Source of the DNA: Labia minor
Lineage: Eukaryota > Arthropoda > Insecta > Dermaptera > Spongiphoridae
DNA length: 64,000 nucleotides
Direction: 5' to 3'
Assembly: GCA_963082975.1 (NCBI GenBank)
Contig: OY720344.1
Location: 32,914,033-32,978,032, forward strand
Shown here: positions 12,540 to 23,885 of the stretch, piece after piece
Layout: each line of letters starts with the position of its first letter
Numbering within the stretch: position 1 is the first letter of the stretch
Translations under genes and position numbers: made by a program
Notes under the pieces: model-generated
Seen by the model: only the letters and a program-made list of their open reading frames with translations
The model's database searches: none
Told to the model about the DNA's origin: nothing

Positions 12540-12813
12540 ATAGATGTGTACAGCCTGAACGGCTCAACCGATTTTGATGAAATTTGGTATATTTACTTAA
12601 TGCATCAGTGGGATGAATTGATCAACTTTTGGTGTATATCCGGAAACCGGAAGTGGTAGTATTAGCGATCGACGATAGGAAGGGAAGGGTTATATTCACA
12701 CCAAATTTCACATGAGGAGATTTTTTTATATATCACCACGAATCATGCACTTTGTATTGGTTTTATCCTCGGGAAAATCATATTTATTAGTTTTTTCTTG
12801 ATTTAAAATTATA

Positions 12814-12841
12814 TGACGTCATCCAGCCATTCATGACGTCA
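12814..12841. promoter_or_regulatory. Paired TGACGTCA (CRE-type) octamers in A1
   Basis: Perfect octamers at 12814-12821 and 12834-12841, starts 20 bp apart. Same arrangement as in A2, A4 and A5. Consensus CREB/ATF sites; activity is not shown. Confidence 0.5.
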
Positions 12842-13020
12842 CAGCCTGGTCTTACATATATATTATAAATAAAATAAAATTAAAAATATTTATGTTATAT
12901 TCATATCTGTTTTTTATTACATTAATAGATATATTAAAATTATTTGAAATTGTTTCTGTAGCTGAAAATTAATTTACTTCAAACAGTCGGTCGGTTCGGA
13001 TCTGGCCACAGGTCAACTTA

Positions 13021-14716
13021 TTTTTATTTAAAGTTAACTAAAAAGATAAAATTTCCTAACACATAATAAGTTTAAGTGATTGTTTAATTTAATACATTTA
13101 AAAAAAATTTCCAATAATTTATTTAAAATTGTTAAAATTTTAATTTTTATAAATTATAAGAAATTTAGATAGGCAATGATTACGGACGGTAATGTAAATT
13201 GAGGTGTTACAATTTTGTATGTAATAAAATTTCAAATATATATAAAAAATTACAATTTACTTCAATACTAAATGAATTATGTGTCATCTAGGATATTCAT
13301 TATATATAATTAACCATAGAATTATTATAGTCTTTGTATTTTTTTTTATTTTATTTTTAAGTTACTATTTAAAATTAAAAAATCTGCTCCAAACCAGATT
13401 CGGTTTAAAATGATTTAGAAACCAAATTCAAAGTCAGCCAAATACGTGGCTCACAAGGCCATCTATTCGATTAATTTTCTATATAATTTTCAACCCCATT
13501 GTGTTTTTCCAATTATATAATAAGTAGCTAATTTCAAATCACGAGTAGGATTTAAGTAAAATGTGCCAATTTATGTGACGTCCATCGTGATTTATTTCTA
13601 TCTAGATCGGAAAGTCATCCATACTGAATTCTATATCGATTAAACAAGCTTTTAATTTATTCTAACATACCAACAACATTAAATCATTTATTTTGTGGAA
13701 ATATTTCACATCAAATAACAGTAAGTTTTCTATTTCATTTCCTAATTCTTATAAATTTTAGCATTCTTTTATTTTTTCTTCAATTTATGACACACATATC
13801 TTATAATTAGATTTATTCTAATATTAATAATATCAATAATTTATTATGTACATTAAATATTAACAAAAAGAACTCTATTTTTTCATAATAGGACAAAAAA
13901 AATAAATAAATAAATATATTCTTTAAAAATTTTCTTTAACCAAATAGAAATATATTAATTTTTCTAATTCAAAATAAAATAAAATTTTTTCATAGAAAAT
14001 ATGGTTGTATTATCATCAGGGATTATTTTGTTTTAATCATCATTAGTATTTTAATGAAAATTTTTTTTATTTTAACTTTTTAATCTAATTAAAATCATTA
14101 TTATTATAATTATTATTGACTTTTAGTTTAAATTTTAATATAACACTTGTGTATATATTATAAATATATAGATAGATAGAGAGATATTAAACATCTATTA
14201 AAATATAATTAAAATCATGAATTAATCCATGTTTAGGTAACTTTAATGGTTATCACGCAAAACTAACGAATAATACAAAATAATTTTCATTTCCGGATTT
14301 TAAATAAAATTCACATTTATTCTCATTAATTATTGTTTTAATGATAGGTTAGTATATAATTATTTGATTTTCGAAAAAAAACAAAAAATAAAATAATTAA
14401 AGAAATTCTTATTACACTTATTGTGAAATTTTTTTACATTATTAATGTTAATTTATTATGATTAATTTTAAAGTTTTTTTATAGTAATTTTTATAATAAT
14501 CCAATGATTTAAGATTTTTATCTGAAATGAGGTAAAATAAAAAAATAAATAATAATAATATAATAATTCCATTTGAACAAATAATAATAATATTAATAAT
14601 AACAAAAATAATAAATCAAATTTAAAAATTAATCTTTTGAACAATTGATTTACCTATAATTTCAAAATCAATAAAATTATACAAAAACATCTGGAAATGC
14701 GCAAGCTTGCATTGCC
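13021..14716. other. A/T-rich DNA, no gene seen
   Basis: Only simple A/T tracts and short frames. Nothing recognised. Confidence 0.55.
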
Positions 14717-15040
14717 AAAACGAACTTAAGTTATATAAAAAAATATGATAAAATGTGATATCAAAAAATAAAAAACACTTTACATTAATACTTTTCGATA
14801 CACTATTCGAATCTGAAATCAGAATTTAAAATTTCGCATTTTTAAATATTAAAAATTTCAACTTTGGACGCCATTTTGACTATGTTCCCGAGGGGGTATC
14901 AAAAAATGAATTAATTACTACTTTTCGATGCTCTTTCCCAATCTGAAGTCAGAATTTCAAAATTTGGAGTTTGATGTCGGACAGAACGACAGAACGACAG
15001 ACTGAACGATTTTATAAACTCACTTAAGTTCGTTGAAAAT
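14717..15040. mobile_element. TIR element with internal duplicated block
   Basis: It begins AACGAACTTAAGT and ends ACTTAAGTTCGTT, short perfect inverted ends about 320 bp apart. The interior has two diverged copies of a block of about 85 bp: one includes TACTTTTCGATACACT and CTGAAATCAGAATTT, the other CTACTTTTCGATGCTC and CTGAAGTCAGAATTT. Near the right end is a short GACAGAAC-type tandem, comparable in position to the microsatellites of the other families. No coding sequence; family not recognised. Confidence 0.55.
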
Positions 15041-15284
15041 TAAATATAAGATTATTAGTTAATTCCCTTTTGAAATTCAAATATATCTCTGACGTTGACA
15101 ATATTTTTGTTAATGAAATTTTATTGTATAATACCAAAGCGAATTATCAAGTAATGATAAAATATAATTGTCTTGTTTGTTTTTTTATTCCATTTATTAA
15201 TTTGTTTCCTTTATTATATAAGTTTAGATTTTGTTATTAATTTTAAATATAATTATAATTCATTTAATATTATTTTATCGTTAT

Positions 15285-15431
15285 GCAGAGCCCGCTCTAG
15301 AGGGCGGCAAATTGAGCATTTGTCGGGGCGGCAAGTCTGAAGGGCGGCATTTTGGTTAGGAATGTAATATAAATTTTAAGAATATAGAACCGGAAAGTTA
15401 TTCTATTGCCCGCGGCGCCTTAGATGCTAGA
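15285..15431 (+). mobile_element. hAT-like short element fragment (GGGCGGCA type)
   Basis: It starts CAGAGCCCGCTCTAGAGGGC and carries repeated GGGCGGCA motifs, then GCCCGCGGCGCC near 15409. The CAGAGCC start and GC-rich GGGCGGCAA blocks in otherwise A/T-rich DNA are typical of short hAT-type elements in arthropods. The 3' terminus is missing or decayed. Confidence 0.4.
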
Positions 15432-18227
15432 GTATAATAGAATTTATCAAAATTATGTAAATAAAATTAATAATGTATTTTAATGTTATAATTATTTTTC
15501 ACAAATATATTTATTAAAACTTTTGTGGTTTTTATTATTATTACTAATACACCACATTCAGTTAAATAAATGTACAACGTTTCGACTGCTTATTCTCGAC
15601 TCAAGCAACGTCTGCTTGAGTCGGAGTTGAATAAATAAATTATATAAATATACGGCGTATTAATAAAAATCCCTTTAATAATAATTTATTCGTAGATATA
15701 AGAAAAGAAAGAGATATATTTATATTATCTGAGAAAATTAATTAAATTGATTGATTTTTTTTAAATAATAGAAATGATATATATAGAAAATATTATATAT
15801 GTATATATAATGAGGAATGAAACTAAGTATTTTATATTAGAAAAAATAAATAAATAATTTATTAAAAGTGGGAAAACAAACTTTTTAGAACAATTTTAAT
15901 TTGGGACACATTGTTATAAGATAATTGTCTTGAAAAATTGGCCGACATTTGTATAAAAAGATAAGAACCGACGAGGATTCTTTTTGGAGTGGCTCCAAAT
16001 CTCCTAGCAATCCATTTCTCCCCTCCACCCCTTCTGTTGATGTATACCAAAAGCATAACACGATGCGAGACTTTATCTCATCTCAGGTCTCCCTTTGTAT
16101 TTTTTTCTTGATTTCACACCGATGAAGTGACAAGCGATACTCCCAAGCAATGGATTCCATTTGAAAATGAAACAAAAGACCGTTCCATTCCGTTCTGCCA
16201 CTCGCCACTGGCGTTTCTATTTTCTTTAATTTCTTCTCCTTCTCTTCTTTTATTTCTTCATAAGCACATTGGTGATCGTTAAAGGCATTAAAACCTTTTT
16301 TTCTCTTAAAAACCCATCCAATTCTTTCACTCCATCTTCGATGCGTTTGATTTCACAATTAAAAGTCAACCAACAAACGCTTTCCTTTCTTCTTCACTTC
16401 GGTTTTCTTTTTATTTTTGTTCATTTTAAATTTCCTCTCTTTTGCATAACCGTGAATGAGCATACAAACAGGTTTTTTGTCTCCCTCCTGTCTTTCCTAC
16501 ACTTCAGGATTTACGATCTATTATTTTTCAATGAAAACGAATTGATATGATAATTATTTAATTGCATATTTTCGATTATAAAATAATTTTCATTTATATC
16601 CAGTTGCTTTTAACTTTCAATCTTTTCTTTCCTTTATTTTATTTTATTTTATTCAACACCCCCCCCTCCCCTTTCGTATTTCATCCTTTACCTGTAATTT
16701 AAAATCATTTCCTTTGTCCTAAGCAAATGCCTGAGGTAGGTAAGACGTGTCCTGGGCAGCAATTCTCCTCAAGTAAACCTTTTTTTCTTTGAAACAGATC
16801 ATAAATAATTATATCTTCATATATTGGATGGATAGAAAGTGTAACTTGTGAGTATATTGAGATGAAAGGAATTGAATATTTTATAAGTCAAAGTAAAGTA
16901 ATAAAGACATTTACTGGCTACAAAATTTATACGGTATGAACAAAGCATTACTTCTAATTTGGTCTCTCCCACATTCTCCCCTCCTCCTCTTATAGGTGAT
17001 TATATATTCTATTTTTAATTTATTACAAACTAACATCAAATCATTCACAAATTTGTGTATGTTTAAAATAAAAAAATAATTCCAACTTAATTTTATGTTT
17101 AAAAAGTTTTAATATAATTCAATAAATGCATTTTGAAATATTTTTTTTTTTATTTTTTTATAAAATTTCATCTGAACATAACATAAATTTTTTTTATTTT
17201 TTTCAAATATTATAGATTGATATCTATCTTGATGGATGATATAATGTAAAATAGTTTATATTTAGAAACCTTTTTCATTTTCAAACATTTATCCCGAAAT
17301 ATCGACTTGAAGGGCAGTGTCATATACCATCATCCTCTCCATGATTTATTTATAATCTATAAATAAATAATTTTTCTGCTCTTGCTAATAAACATTAATT
17401 TACATATTTTATACAAATAATTATGTATTTATACATTTTAATTATTTAGTTAATTTTATATATTATGAAAATATTATTTTAAAATTACATTAGAACTGAA
17501 GTGGGAGAAATTAATTTATTTACTCTTTGATTTTTTTATACTCATTTTACTAAAAAACAGTCATAGAAATTTACAATTAATTTATTATTCTTTCACTCAT
17601 TTTATTTTTTCTTTTCATGAATTTTCTATTTAGACTACTAATTTGAATGAGGACAATTAAATTTCCTTTTTAATCCATAGTAAGGTTTTTAGAGAGTACA
17701 CTAAATTTGTTATCTAAGGATACCGTTCATTAATTGATCAAATTATAGATTGATATTTTTATTTTTATTTAGTAAAAAATACTTAATTTTTAATTAAAAA
17801 AATTTCTAAATATTATTTCTGAGTAGGGGGGGGGGGGGGTGACTTAAAAGATTTTATTCGATTTTTCGATTAAATTTTTTTTATAATGATATCAATTATA
17901 GTAATTTGAATTTTTTTGTAATTGTTTTTCGAATAATAAATAAATAAATGAATATTATTTAGAAAATAATGTATTTGCTAAGTTGTAATCATTTATTTAT
18001 TTATTTATTTTTTTTGTGAATGACTCGATCATTGGTTGTCTACATTGAGGTGTTGCAGAATTCCATTTTTCTTTATTTAAAATCTGGGTCACGTTTTGTA
18101 AGATCGATTCTGAAACCTTGTTCATTGATAAACGCACCGAAATAGCCTAACCATATTAATTTATTTATTTTGCTAACCGTGTGTGAAATGTTGAGGTAAA
18201 ATATTAGTAGGTTTGACGGTAATAGAA
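15432..18227. other. A/T-rich DNA with a pyrimidine-rich patch, no gene supported
   Basis: 15940-16520 is GC-richer and pyrimidine-rich, with frames 15862-16056 (-) and 16269-16550 (+); neither has a recognisable domain, and the second is mostly Phe/Leu/Ser from T/C-rich sequence. It could be a regulatory or UTR region. A G14 tract lies at 17826-17839. Confidence 0.4.
17826..17839. repeat. Poly-G tract (14 G)
   Basis: Fourteen consecutive G in a strongly A/T-rich context. Confidence 0.9.
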
Positions 18228-18254
18228 AAGGAGGGATAGGGATGAGGTGGGGTT

Positions 18255-18440
18255 TGTTTGTGTGCTAGTGCTTTGGGCTGATCAATATTTTAACGCGGTG
18301 CCCGATACATCTGCAGGAGCCCAACTGGGTGATTCGAGCAGCCAGAAGAAGATGAACTACTCAACTGAAACATTCGAGAGGTCGAAGCACGAATAAAAAC
18401 GAAGATACTCGATGACGTAGATCGAGGAGATACCCGAATG
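18255..18440. other. GC-enriched island of unknown nature
   Basis: About 50% GC against about 25% around it. Both strands are open for roughly 50 codons: plus-strand reading includes VPDTSAGAQLGDSSSQKKMN and ends in TAA after SKHE; minus-strand reading includes SSSSSSGCSNHPVGLL. It matches no other place in the window. It could be an exon, a fragment of a conserved gene, or part of a mobile element; I cannot decide. Confidence 0.35.
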
Positions 18441-19510
18441 ATTGATTAATGATGAGCCTTTTTATGATTAAAATTTAAAAAATTTGTATCTATCAAACAC
18501 GCTTTGCTAGTATTTCCGTCTTTCTATTAAAAAACTTTTATCAGGTTATGATTATAACCATTATATATTTTTTTTATTATTCTACTCTCTCTTATAAAAT
18601 AAATCAATAATAAAATTATATATATATAACATTATTATAATACATAAATATATTCGAGATATAAAGTTAATCATTCTCTAAGATAATAATATCAAATTCC
18701 TAAAAAAATTCCTTGGATTTTATTACACTATTATTTTATTCCACATGGCTCTATTAAATATATACCTATATTATTTTTTTTAATTTATATTAAATGATTT
18801 TTAATTGTGAATGTTCATATATATATACTTTTAAAAAAATAGTAAAAGCAGTTTTCTCTTCAATTATATACCACTAAATTCTTTTTTTTTAGTTTAAACT
18901 AACTACATTCTTTACAAATTTTAATTAAATAATTAATTTGTAATTAAATTACGAAATTATTATAATTACACACACTTAGTTTAACAACTAAATAAAATAA
19001 AAATTATGTAATGGTGAATGTCTACTAAAATATCATTCAAATGTCGTCTCTTCATGTTATTAACAATTGTAAATTAAACAAAATAAATATAATAATTACA
19101 AAAATGGATCTAATATCCAAATGAGTGACATTTAATAACTAAAAAATACAATTATATATTTTAACCAAATTATCAATTTATCCTTCACTCATTATGAAGT
19201 ATTACCATTATTAAATTTTAATTTAGTGAATAAATTGTTAATATTACCTCGTAAGTATTTTAAATTTTTGATTTTTTTATTAAACACCTTAAAATTATCT
19301 TCTAGTCAATATTTATTGTTCATTTTCAACATCAATTTAAACTTCAGCAGATTAACGATTAATGTAAAACAAATTCAACAACTAAATTGCATAATTGTAT
19401 TTAAATTGTATAAATAAAAATGAAAATTATTATTAAATATTTTATAAAAAACAAACTTATATAATACATTTAAATTACACAGAACTAACAAAAATAAAAA
19501 CTTTAAAAGA
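18441..19510. other. A/T-rich DNA, no gene seen
   Basis: Only short A/T-driven frames, such as 19226-19417. Confidence 0.55.
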
Positions 19511-20019
19511 TATGGGACAGGTCAATAAGTCCGTGACTTTTTGAATAAACCAGGTTTTTTGATAAAAAATTATTTTATTTTTCAACGTAGTCTCATTTGA
19601 ACTCTATTCTATACACTTCGTCGAACGTTTCTCCAATTTTTTATCCCTTCCAAAAAATAAGATTTGACGTGGTCTTCTTTGGTGCCGATTCTCACCGGAA
19701 AACCCACTGCATTGACTGGTGTTTGGTCTCTGGTGTGTTGTGCTGGATCCAGGTTTCATTCACGGTTACGAAATGCCTCAGAAACTCGATTTCAGTGATT
19801 TCCCGATAAAAATAATGCTTAATGAGATATGAAATTCACTTTTTTCAATTTTCTTATCAAATCACAAGGTAATATGCTATTAATGGATGTCAAACAAAAA
19901 CTAAAAGGCCCAGCTAGTTCAAATTTCGACAGAGTTTCCTGCTGACAGAAGAAGCGTTGCTATTTCATTTAAGAGTCAAGAAATTCAAAAAGTCACGGAC
20001 TTATTGACCTGCCCTTGTA
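19511..20019 (-). mobile_element. Mariner-type DNA transposon, internally deleted copy M1
   Basis: It is bounded by TA dinucleotides and inverted ends built on GGNCAGGTCAATAAGTCCGTGAC. Both ends match the ends of copies M2, M3 and M5, and the 509-bp length is far below an intact element (about 1.3 kb). A decayed piece of transposase coding sequence from the region of the first catalytic Asp lies on the minus strand; the N-terminal DNA-binding part and the C-terminal end of the catalytic domain are missing. Confidence 0.85.
19694..19790 (-). pseudogene. Mariner transposase fragment, catalytic core
   Basis: Minus-strand reading includes EFLRHFVTVNETWIQH and then ETKHQSMQWVF, matching the mariner motif VTVDETWIHH...PETKQQSKQW. 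The first catalytic Asp of the DD34D triad is replaced by Asn (codon at 19758-19760). A stop follows soon after. Non-functional. Confidence 0.8.
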
Positions 20020-22631
20020 TTCACAAAAGTCTACAATGATAAAAATTAACTTTAATTCCCCATTTGAAAAATTAATATGTATAACCACAGAGAGTAAATT
20101 ATATTAATAATTCTTCAAATAAGTTTGTTTTATAAACCAAATTTCCTATCATGTAAAATTCAGATGTTTTTCAGATATTGATTTTATATAAAATTTCCTC
20201 ATTTAATATTCACATTTGATTTTTCTATTCATATTATTTTTCAATGATAAAAAAAATCGTTCAAATTAATATGCATTTAAAATTATATTAATACACACCA
20301 AATATATATCATTTATTTAAATTGGTTTCTAGTTCAATTGGACGAAAAGAATAATAAATAGTCGATTTTAAATATAACGACCCTTGACCTTTCAACTAAA
20401 TAAATTTTTCACTCTTATCTATTCGTTATTAAAATTGGATTTAATGATGTTTTTTTATTAAAATTTTAATCACATTTTAATTTTTTAATCACAGTTTTCT
20501 AACATAAAATAACATTATTTATTTTATTATCCACTGTAACATTATTAATCAAAAATATATATCCATAAATTTACATAAAATTTTAGTAAGTAATACCCCA
20601 GATATGTGACATTCCATATTTTCCATTCCATTGACATTTTGGGTATTATTTACTTATTATACTACTATAATACTACTATAATAATTATACTTTAACTATA
20701 TTATATTAAACGTTTGTCTTCGTAAAATAAATTAAAAAATAATAATTTAGATTTTTAAAACAATTTTTTTTTAAATTGTAAAAGAAAAAAAAAATTTTGT
20801 TTAAATTTAATGTGAGTTTTAGAATTTTGATTCTTTTATATTTGTATATTTTGGTTATAAATTATATAATTTTTTTATTATTTGTTCTGAAGTTTATCAA
20901 TTAAAAATATTTATTAATAAAAATAATAGAAAACTTTATACATATAATTATTATATATATATTATTATATTTTTATTTATATATATATATATTATATTTA
21001 TATGCAATTAAATTTTAAACTTAACCAGCAAATATTTTATTATCCATAAATCTTGTTGAATTTTTTCAAAAAATTATACTATGTTCAATAATAGATTTTT
21101 ACCTAATCTTTAAGTAATTTATATTAGAAATATCTCTTTGAGAATATGTTTACTTATTAATTTCATTTGAGAGGAAGGATTTGCGAAAAAATATAACACT
21201 ATTTTTGTGATTGATGAGAGAGAGAGAGAGAGACATTCATTTGTAAAAGTAAAAGAGAAAATAAAAATTAATAAAAATAAAACAATCCCCTATAATAATA
21301 GTAATTGGAAAAGTTGGAAATTTATAAAAATAAATCTTCGTCTTGGTTGAACTGGAAAAAGCTTCAAGTTCAACTCCTCACCTCCCTTGACACCATCCTC
21401 AGGCATCTCCACCTCCACCCCCCAAAACCTTGTCCCACCCAAATCCATTCTGCATTGCGGCCTTTCTCAAGAAATGAACAGCTTGTACGATATAATGGAA
21501 TGTGGATATTTATTATTATTAATACTATTATTAGGATTATTAACATAATTAATAAGAGATAATTTCATGGATTATATTCACAAGGGAGTTTTAGTACTAG
21601 AATAATTTATGAAATCCATTAATATATATCTTGCTGATCCCTCTCAATTTATACCTAAAATATATATTTCAATTATTTTAATATTATATAAAGAGATTCA
21701 TTTTTATAATTTCAAATATAATCTAACATGCATTTTAAATTTATAATCTTTAATAATAATAATATAAATTATAAACTTATTATTAATATTTATAGTAAAA
21801 CACGCAAAATAGTTATTTTGCCTTAAGAGAGTAATTATAGAATCTTTTAGATTAATTATTTGATATATTAAATCTTGGAAAGTACTATCATCAAAATGTA
21901 GAATATATAATTAATTTTTAAACAGAACAAAATTTAGCATAAAGAATTTAAATAGTCAAATTAAATTTATTAAAAAAAACAATTATTTTAATATCTTTAA
22001 ATTTTTTAATTGTATATTTATAAAATTTAAAGGATATTATAATCATTATTATGGTGAAATTCGAGCTTGAAATTCCATTACCACCAATATTCTCTTAATT
22101 AAGGTCAATTTGTGTACATACTCTTGGCTCTCATTCCATTTATTGAGACACAATAAGTAATATATATTAATTTGTAGATAAGATTTATGCTTATATGATT
22201 TATATGATTATGTAAACGAAATGTATTTTGTTAATTTTGTATTTATTAAAAAAAGGAAACATTCACAAAAAGAAAAGATAAATCAAATTAAATTTCAAGA
22301 AAGTCTTAAATTACATGTTGTTTATAAACAATGTCAAATTATATGATTAAAAGAGACCGACGGATAAACAACAAAAGTATTATTAATTACTTTTTGCTAA
22401 TGAAAAACATAAATGAAATTTTAAACTTAATATGAAATATAGTACCTACAAAATTATTTTAATAATAAAATGAAAATCTCCAGAGAAGCTAAAAAAATAG
22501 AATCCATTTCTTTAGAGATAAAAATAAAGTTTTTAGAGAGGTTAATGTGATTAAAATAAATCTAGATAAATTGAATTTAATATACAATAGTTTTCTATAT
22601 TTCCCTACAATTTTGAATATTTAAATTTAAT
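20020..22631. other. A/T-rich DNA, no gene supported
   Basis: It contains an (AG)9 run at 21215-21232 and a GC-richer C-rich patch at 21340-21490 with frame 21305-21562, which I do not recognise. Nothing else. Confidence 0.45.
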
Positions 22632-23169
22632 TATTGAGTTATTGTATTGTATGACTTTTTGAATTTCCCGTCTTTTTTAAATGAAATAGCAACACTACTC
22701 TTGTAACTGACAACTATCAACTGATTCCTGTCGAAATTTAGACAAGCTGGGTTTTTTAGTTTTTGTTTAACATCCATAAATAGCAGACTATCTCCTAAAT
22801 TGACAAAAAAATGGGAAAAAGTGAATTTACATGAACATCCATGAACATCCATGAATTGGGATATGAATTGCTCCCTGATCCGCCCTATTCTCCGGATTTA
22901 GCCCCGAGTGACAATTTCTTGTTTCCAAATCTGAAGAAATGGCTAGGCGGAAAGCGATTTAACTCCAACGATGAAATAAATCATCTCACAAACAAATCTA
23001 TTTTGATATCCTCGACAAATCTTATTTTTTTCGATGGAAAGAAAAATTTCAGAAACGTTGTACGAAGTGTATAGAGCTCAAAGGAGACTACGTTGTAAAA
23101 TTAAATAATTTTTATTCAAAAACCTGTGTTTCAATTAAAAAGTCACGGACTTATTGACCTGCCTTCGTA
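22632..23169 (+). mobile_element. Mariner-type DNA transposon, internally deleted copy M2
   Basis: The right end AAAAAGTCACGGACTTATTG followed by ACCTGCCTTCGTA is intact. The left end is decayed (TTGTATGACTTTTTGAATTT). Left UTR-like sequence is joined directly to the C-terminal third of the transposase on the plus strand. The start is placed by alignment to M3-M5. Confidence 0.8.
22832..23112 (+). pseudogene. Mariner transposase C-terminal fragment (M2)
   Basis: It reads ELLPDPPYSPDLAPSDNFLF then LKKWLGGKRFNSNDEI, a clear mariner C-terminal signature. The third catalytic Asp (in APSD) is present. A frameshift near 23000 moves the frame; the other frame continues with YFDILDKSYFF and TKCIELKGDYV to the usual end. 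The two upstream catalytic residues are deleted. Confidence 0.85.
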
Positions 23170-23639
23170 TTAAAATATTTACATTTAATTGTTAATTTTT
23201 ATTTTCAAATTAATTTCACTTTCAATTCGATTTTCAACTAGGTTATAATTTAATTTTAAAAATATAAAATAATTATAAAATAATTCCATATTTTCCGAAG
23301 AGATTATTTTTCTTTAACCTTTCGAAGAGTTCAACCTCTTAATAAATAATAAAACTTGATTTTTTTTTGTTGATTGTATTAATTAGAGCAGAAATATTTT
23401 TTCCATTAGACCAAAACCTTTAAATTTCTTAACTAATTCCTTAGAGAAAATTCACAAAGTTATTAAAATTTGTTTTCTTATAAAACTATTTAGGTTTTTT
23501 GTTATTTATATATGCGTAGTCTTTTTATAAAAATAACTTCATAGAGTTCATTGTGACAATTTACAATTATTGTTATTAATGTTATTATAAATAATCTAGT
23601 CATAGGATATACTAATTTTATTAATACACTTTATTTAAC
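23170..23639. other. A/T-rich DNA, no gene seen
   Basis: Nothing recognised. Confidence 0.55.
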
Positions 23640-23885
23640 TCACACTATCCGTTTGTCCGTGTGATGTTTGTCCGCGGCATTTTATAATCGATATTTCAAC
23701 AACTTCCCGTCATTCAATCAACTTGAAATTTTGCAAATTATAATAACACCGTAAAACATTTGCTTCCATTTGGTGTTATTATAATTTGAGCGCACACACT
23801 TTACAGTGATTTTATTTTTTACTTTTTAGTGCAATTTTAAGTAAAGTGTGTTTTTTCAAAAGATTTCTTTTTACTTAAATTTATT
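23640..23885 (+). mobile_element. Family D element, copy D2
   Basis: It begins with a GTCC-containing stretch (CCGTTTGTCCGTGTGATG), then AATCGATATTTCAACAACTT and CATTCAATCAACTTGAAATT, then a short hairpin (left arm 23735-23750, 21-nt loop, right arm from 23772) and a tail shared with D1 (GCGCACACACTTTACAGTGA, TTTTTACTTTTTAGTGCAAT). It resembles the outer arms of the inverted repeat at 39724-42903 (GTCTGTGTG, then CAATCGATTTTTCGACGACT). Confidence 0.5.
23735..23790. repeat. Hairpin of D2, loop inverted relative to D1
   Basis: Loop 23751-23771 is the reverse complement of the D1 loop (20 of 21 positions), while the sequence to the right of the hairpin is in the same orientation in both copies. 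The left arm is only 16 bp here. Confidence 0.85.

Larger units (their letters stand above)
12380..13020 (+). mobile_element. Family A element, full-length copy A1 (Helentron-associated type)
   Basis: A 641-bp element. It runs from ACCGACCGACGATAGTAAGG, directly after TTTTTT, to GGCCACAGGTCAACTTA, directly before TTTTT. In order: head 1 with an 8-bp hairpin (TGGAGAT...ATCTCCA); a (GTCY)n array at about 12497-12539; the ACCGGAAGTG block (12646); a diverged second head (12665-12755); paired TGACGTCA; an A/T-rich linker; CGTCGGTCGG-like inverted terminal motif; hairpin GATCTG-GCCA-CAGGTC; end. No coding capacity. The asymmetric inverted termini, 3' hairpin, GTCY array and T-run target are the features described for DINE-1/HINE elements of Helentrons; a mobilising partner is not in the window. 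Confidence 0.75.

Noticed and set aside
12380-13020. Family A as a Tc1/mariner or hAT MITE
   Set aside because: The ends are not symmetric terminal inverted repeats, and two empty-site comparisons show neither TA nor an 8-bp duplication.
16269-16550. 93-residue hydrophobic frame in a pyrimidine-rich region
   Set aside because: Hydrophobicity follows from T-rich codons; no start context or homologous motif that I recognise.
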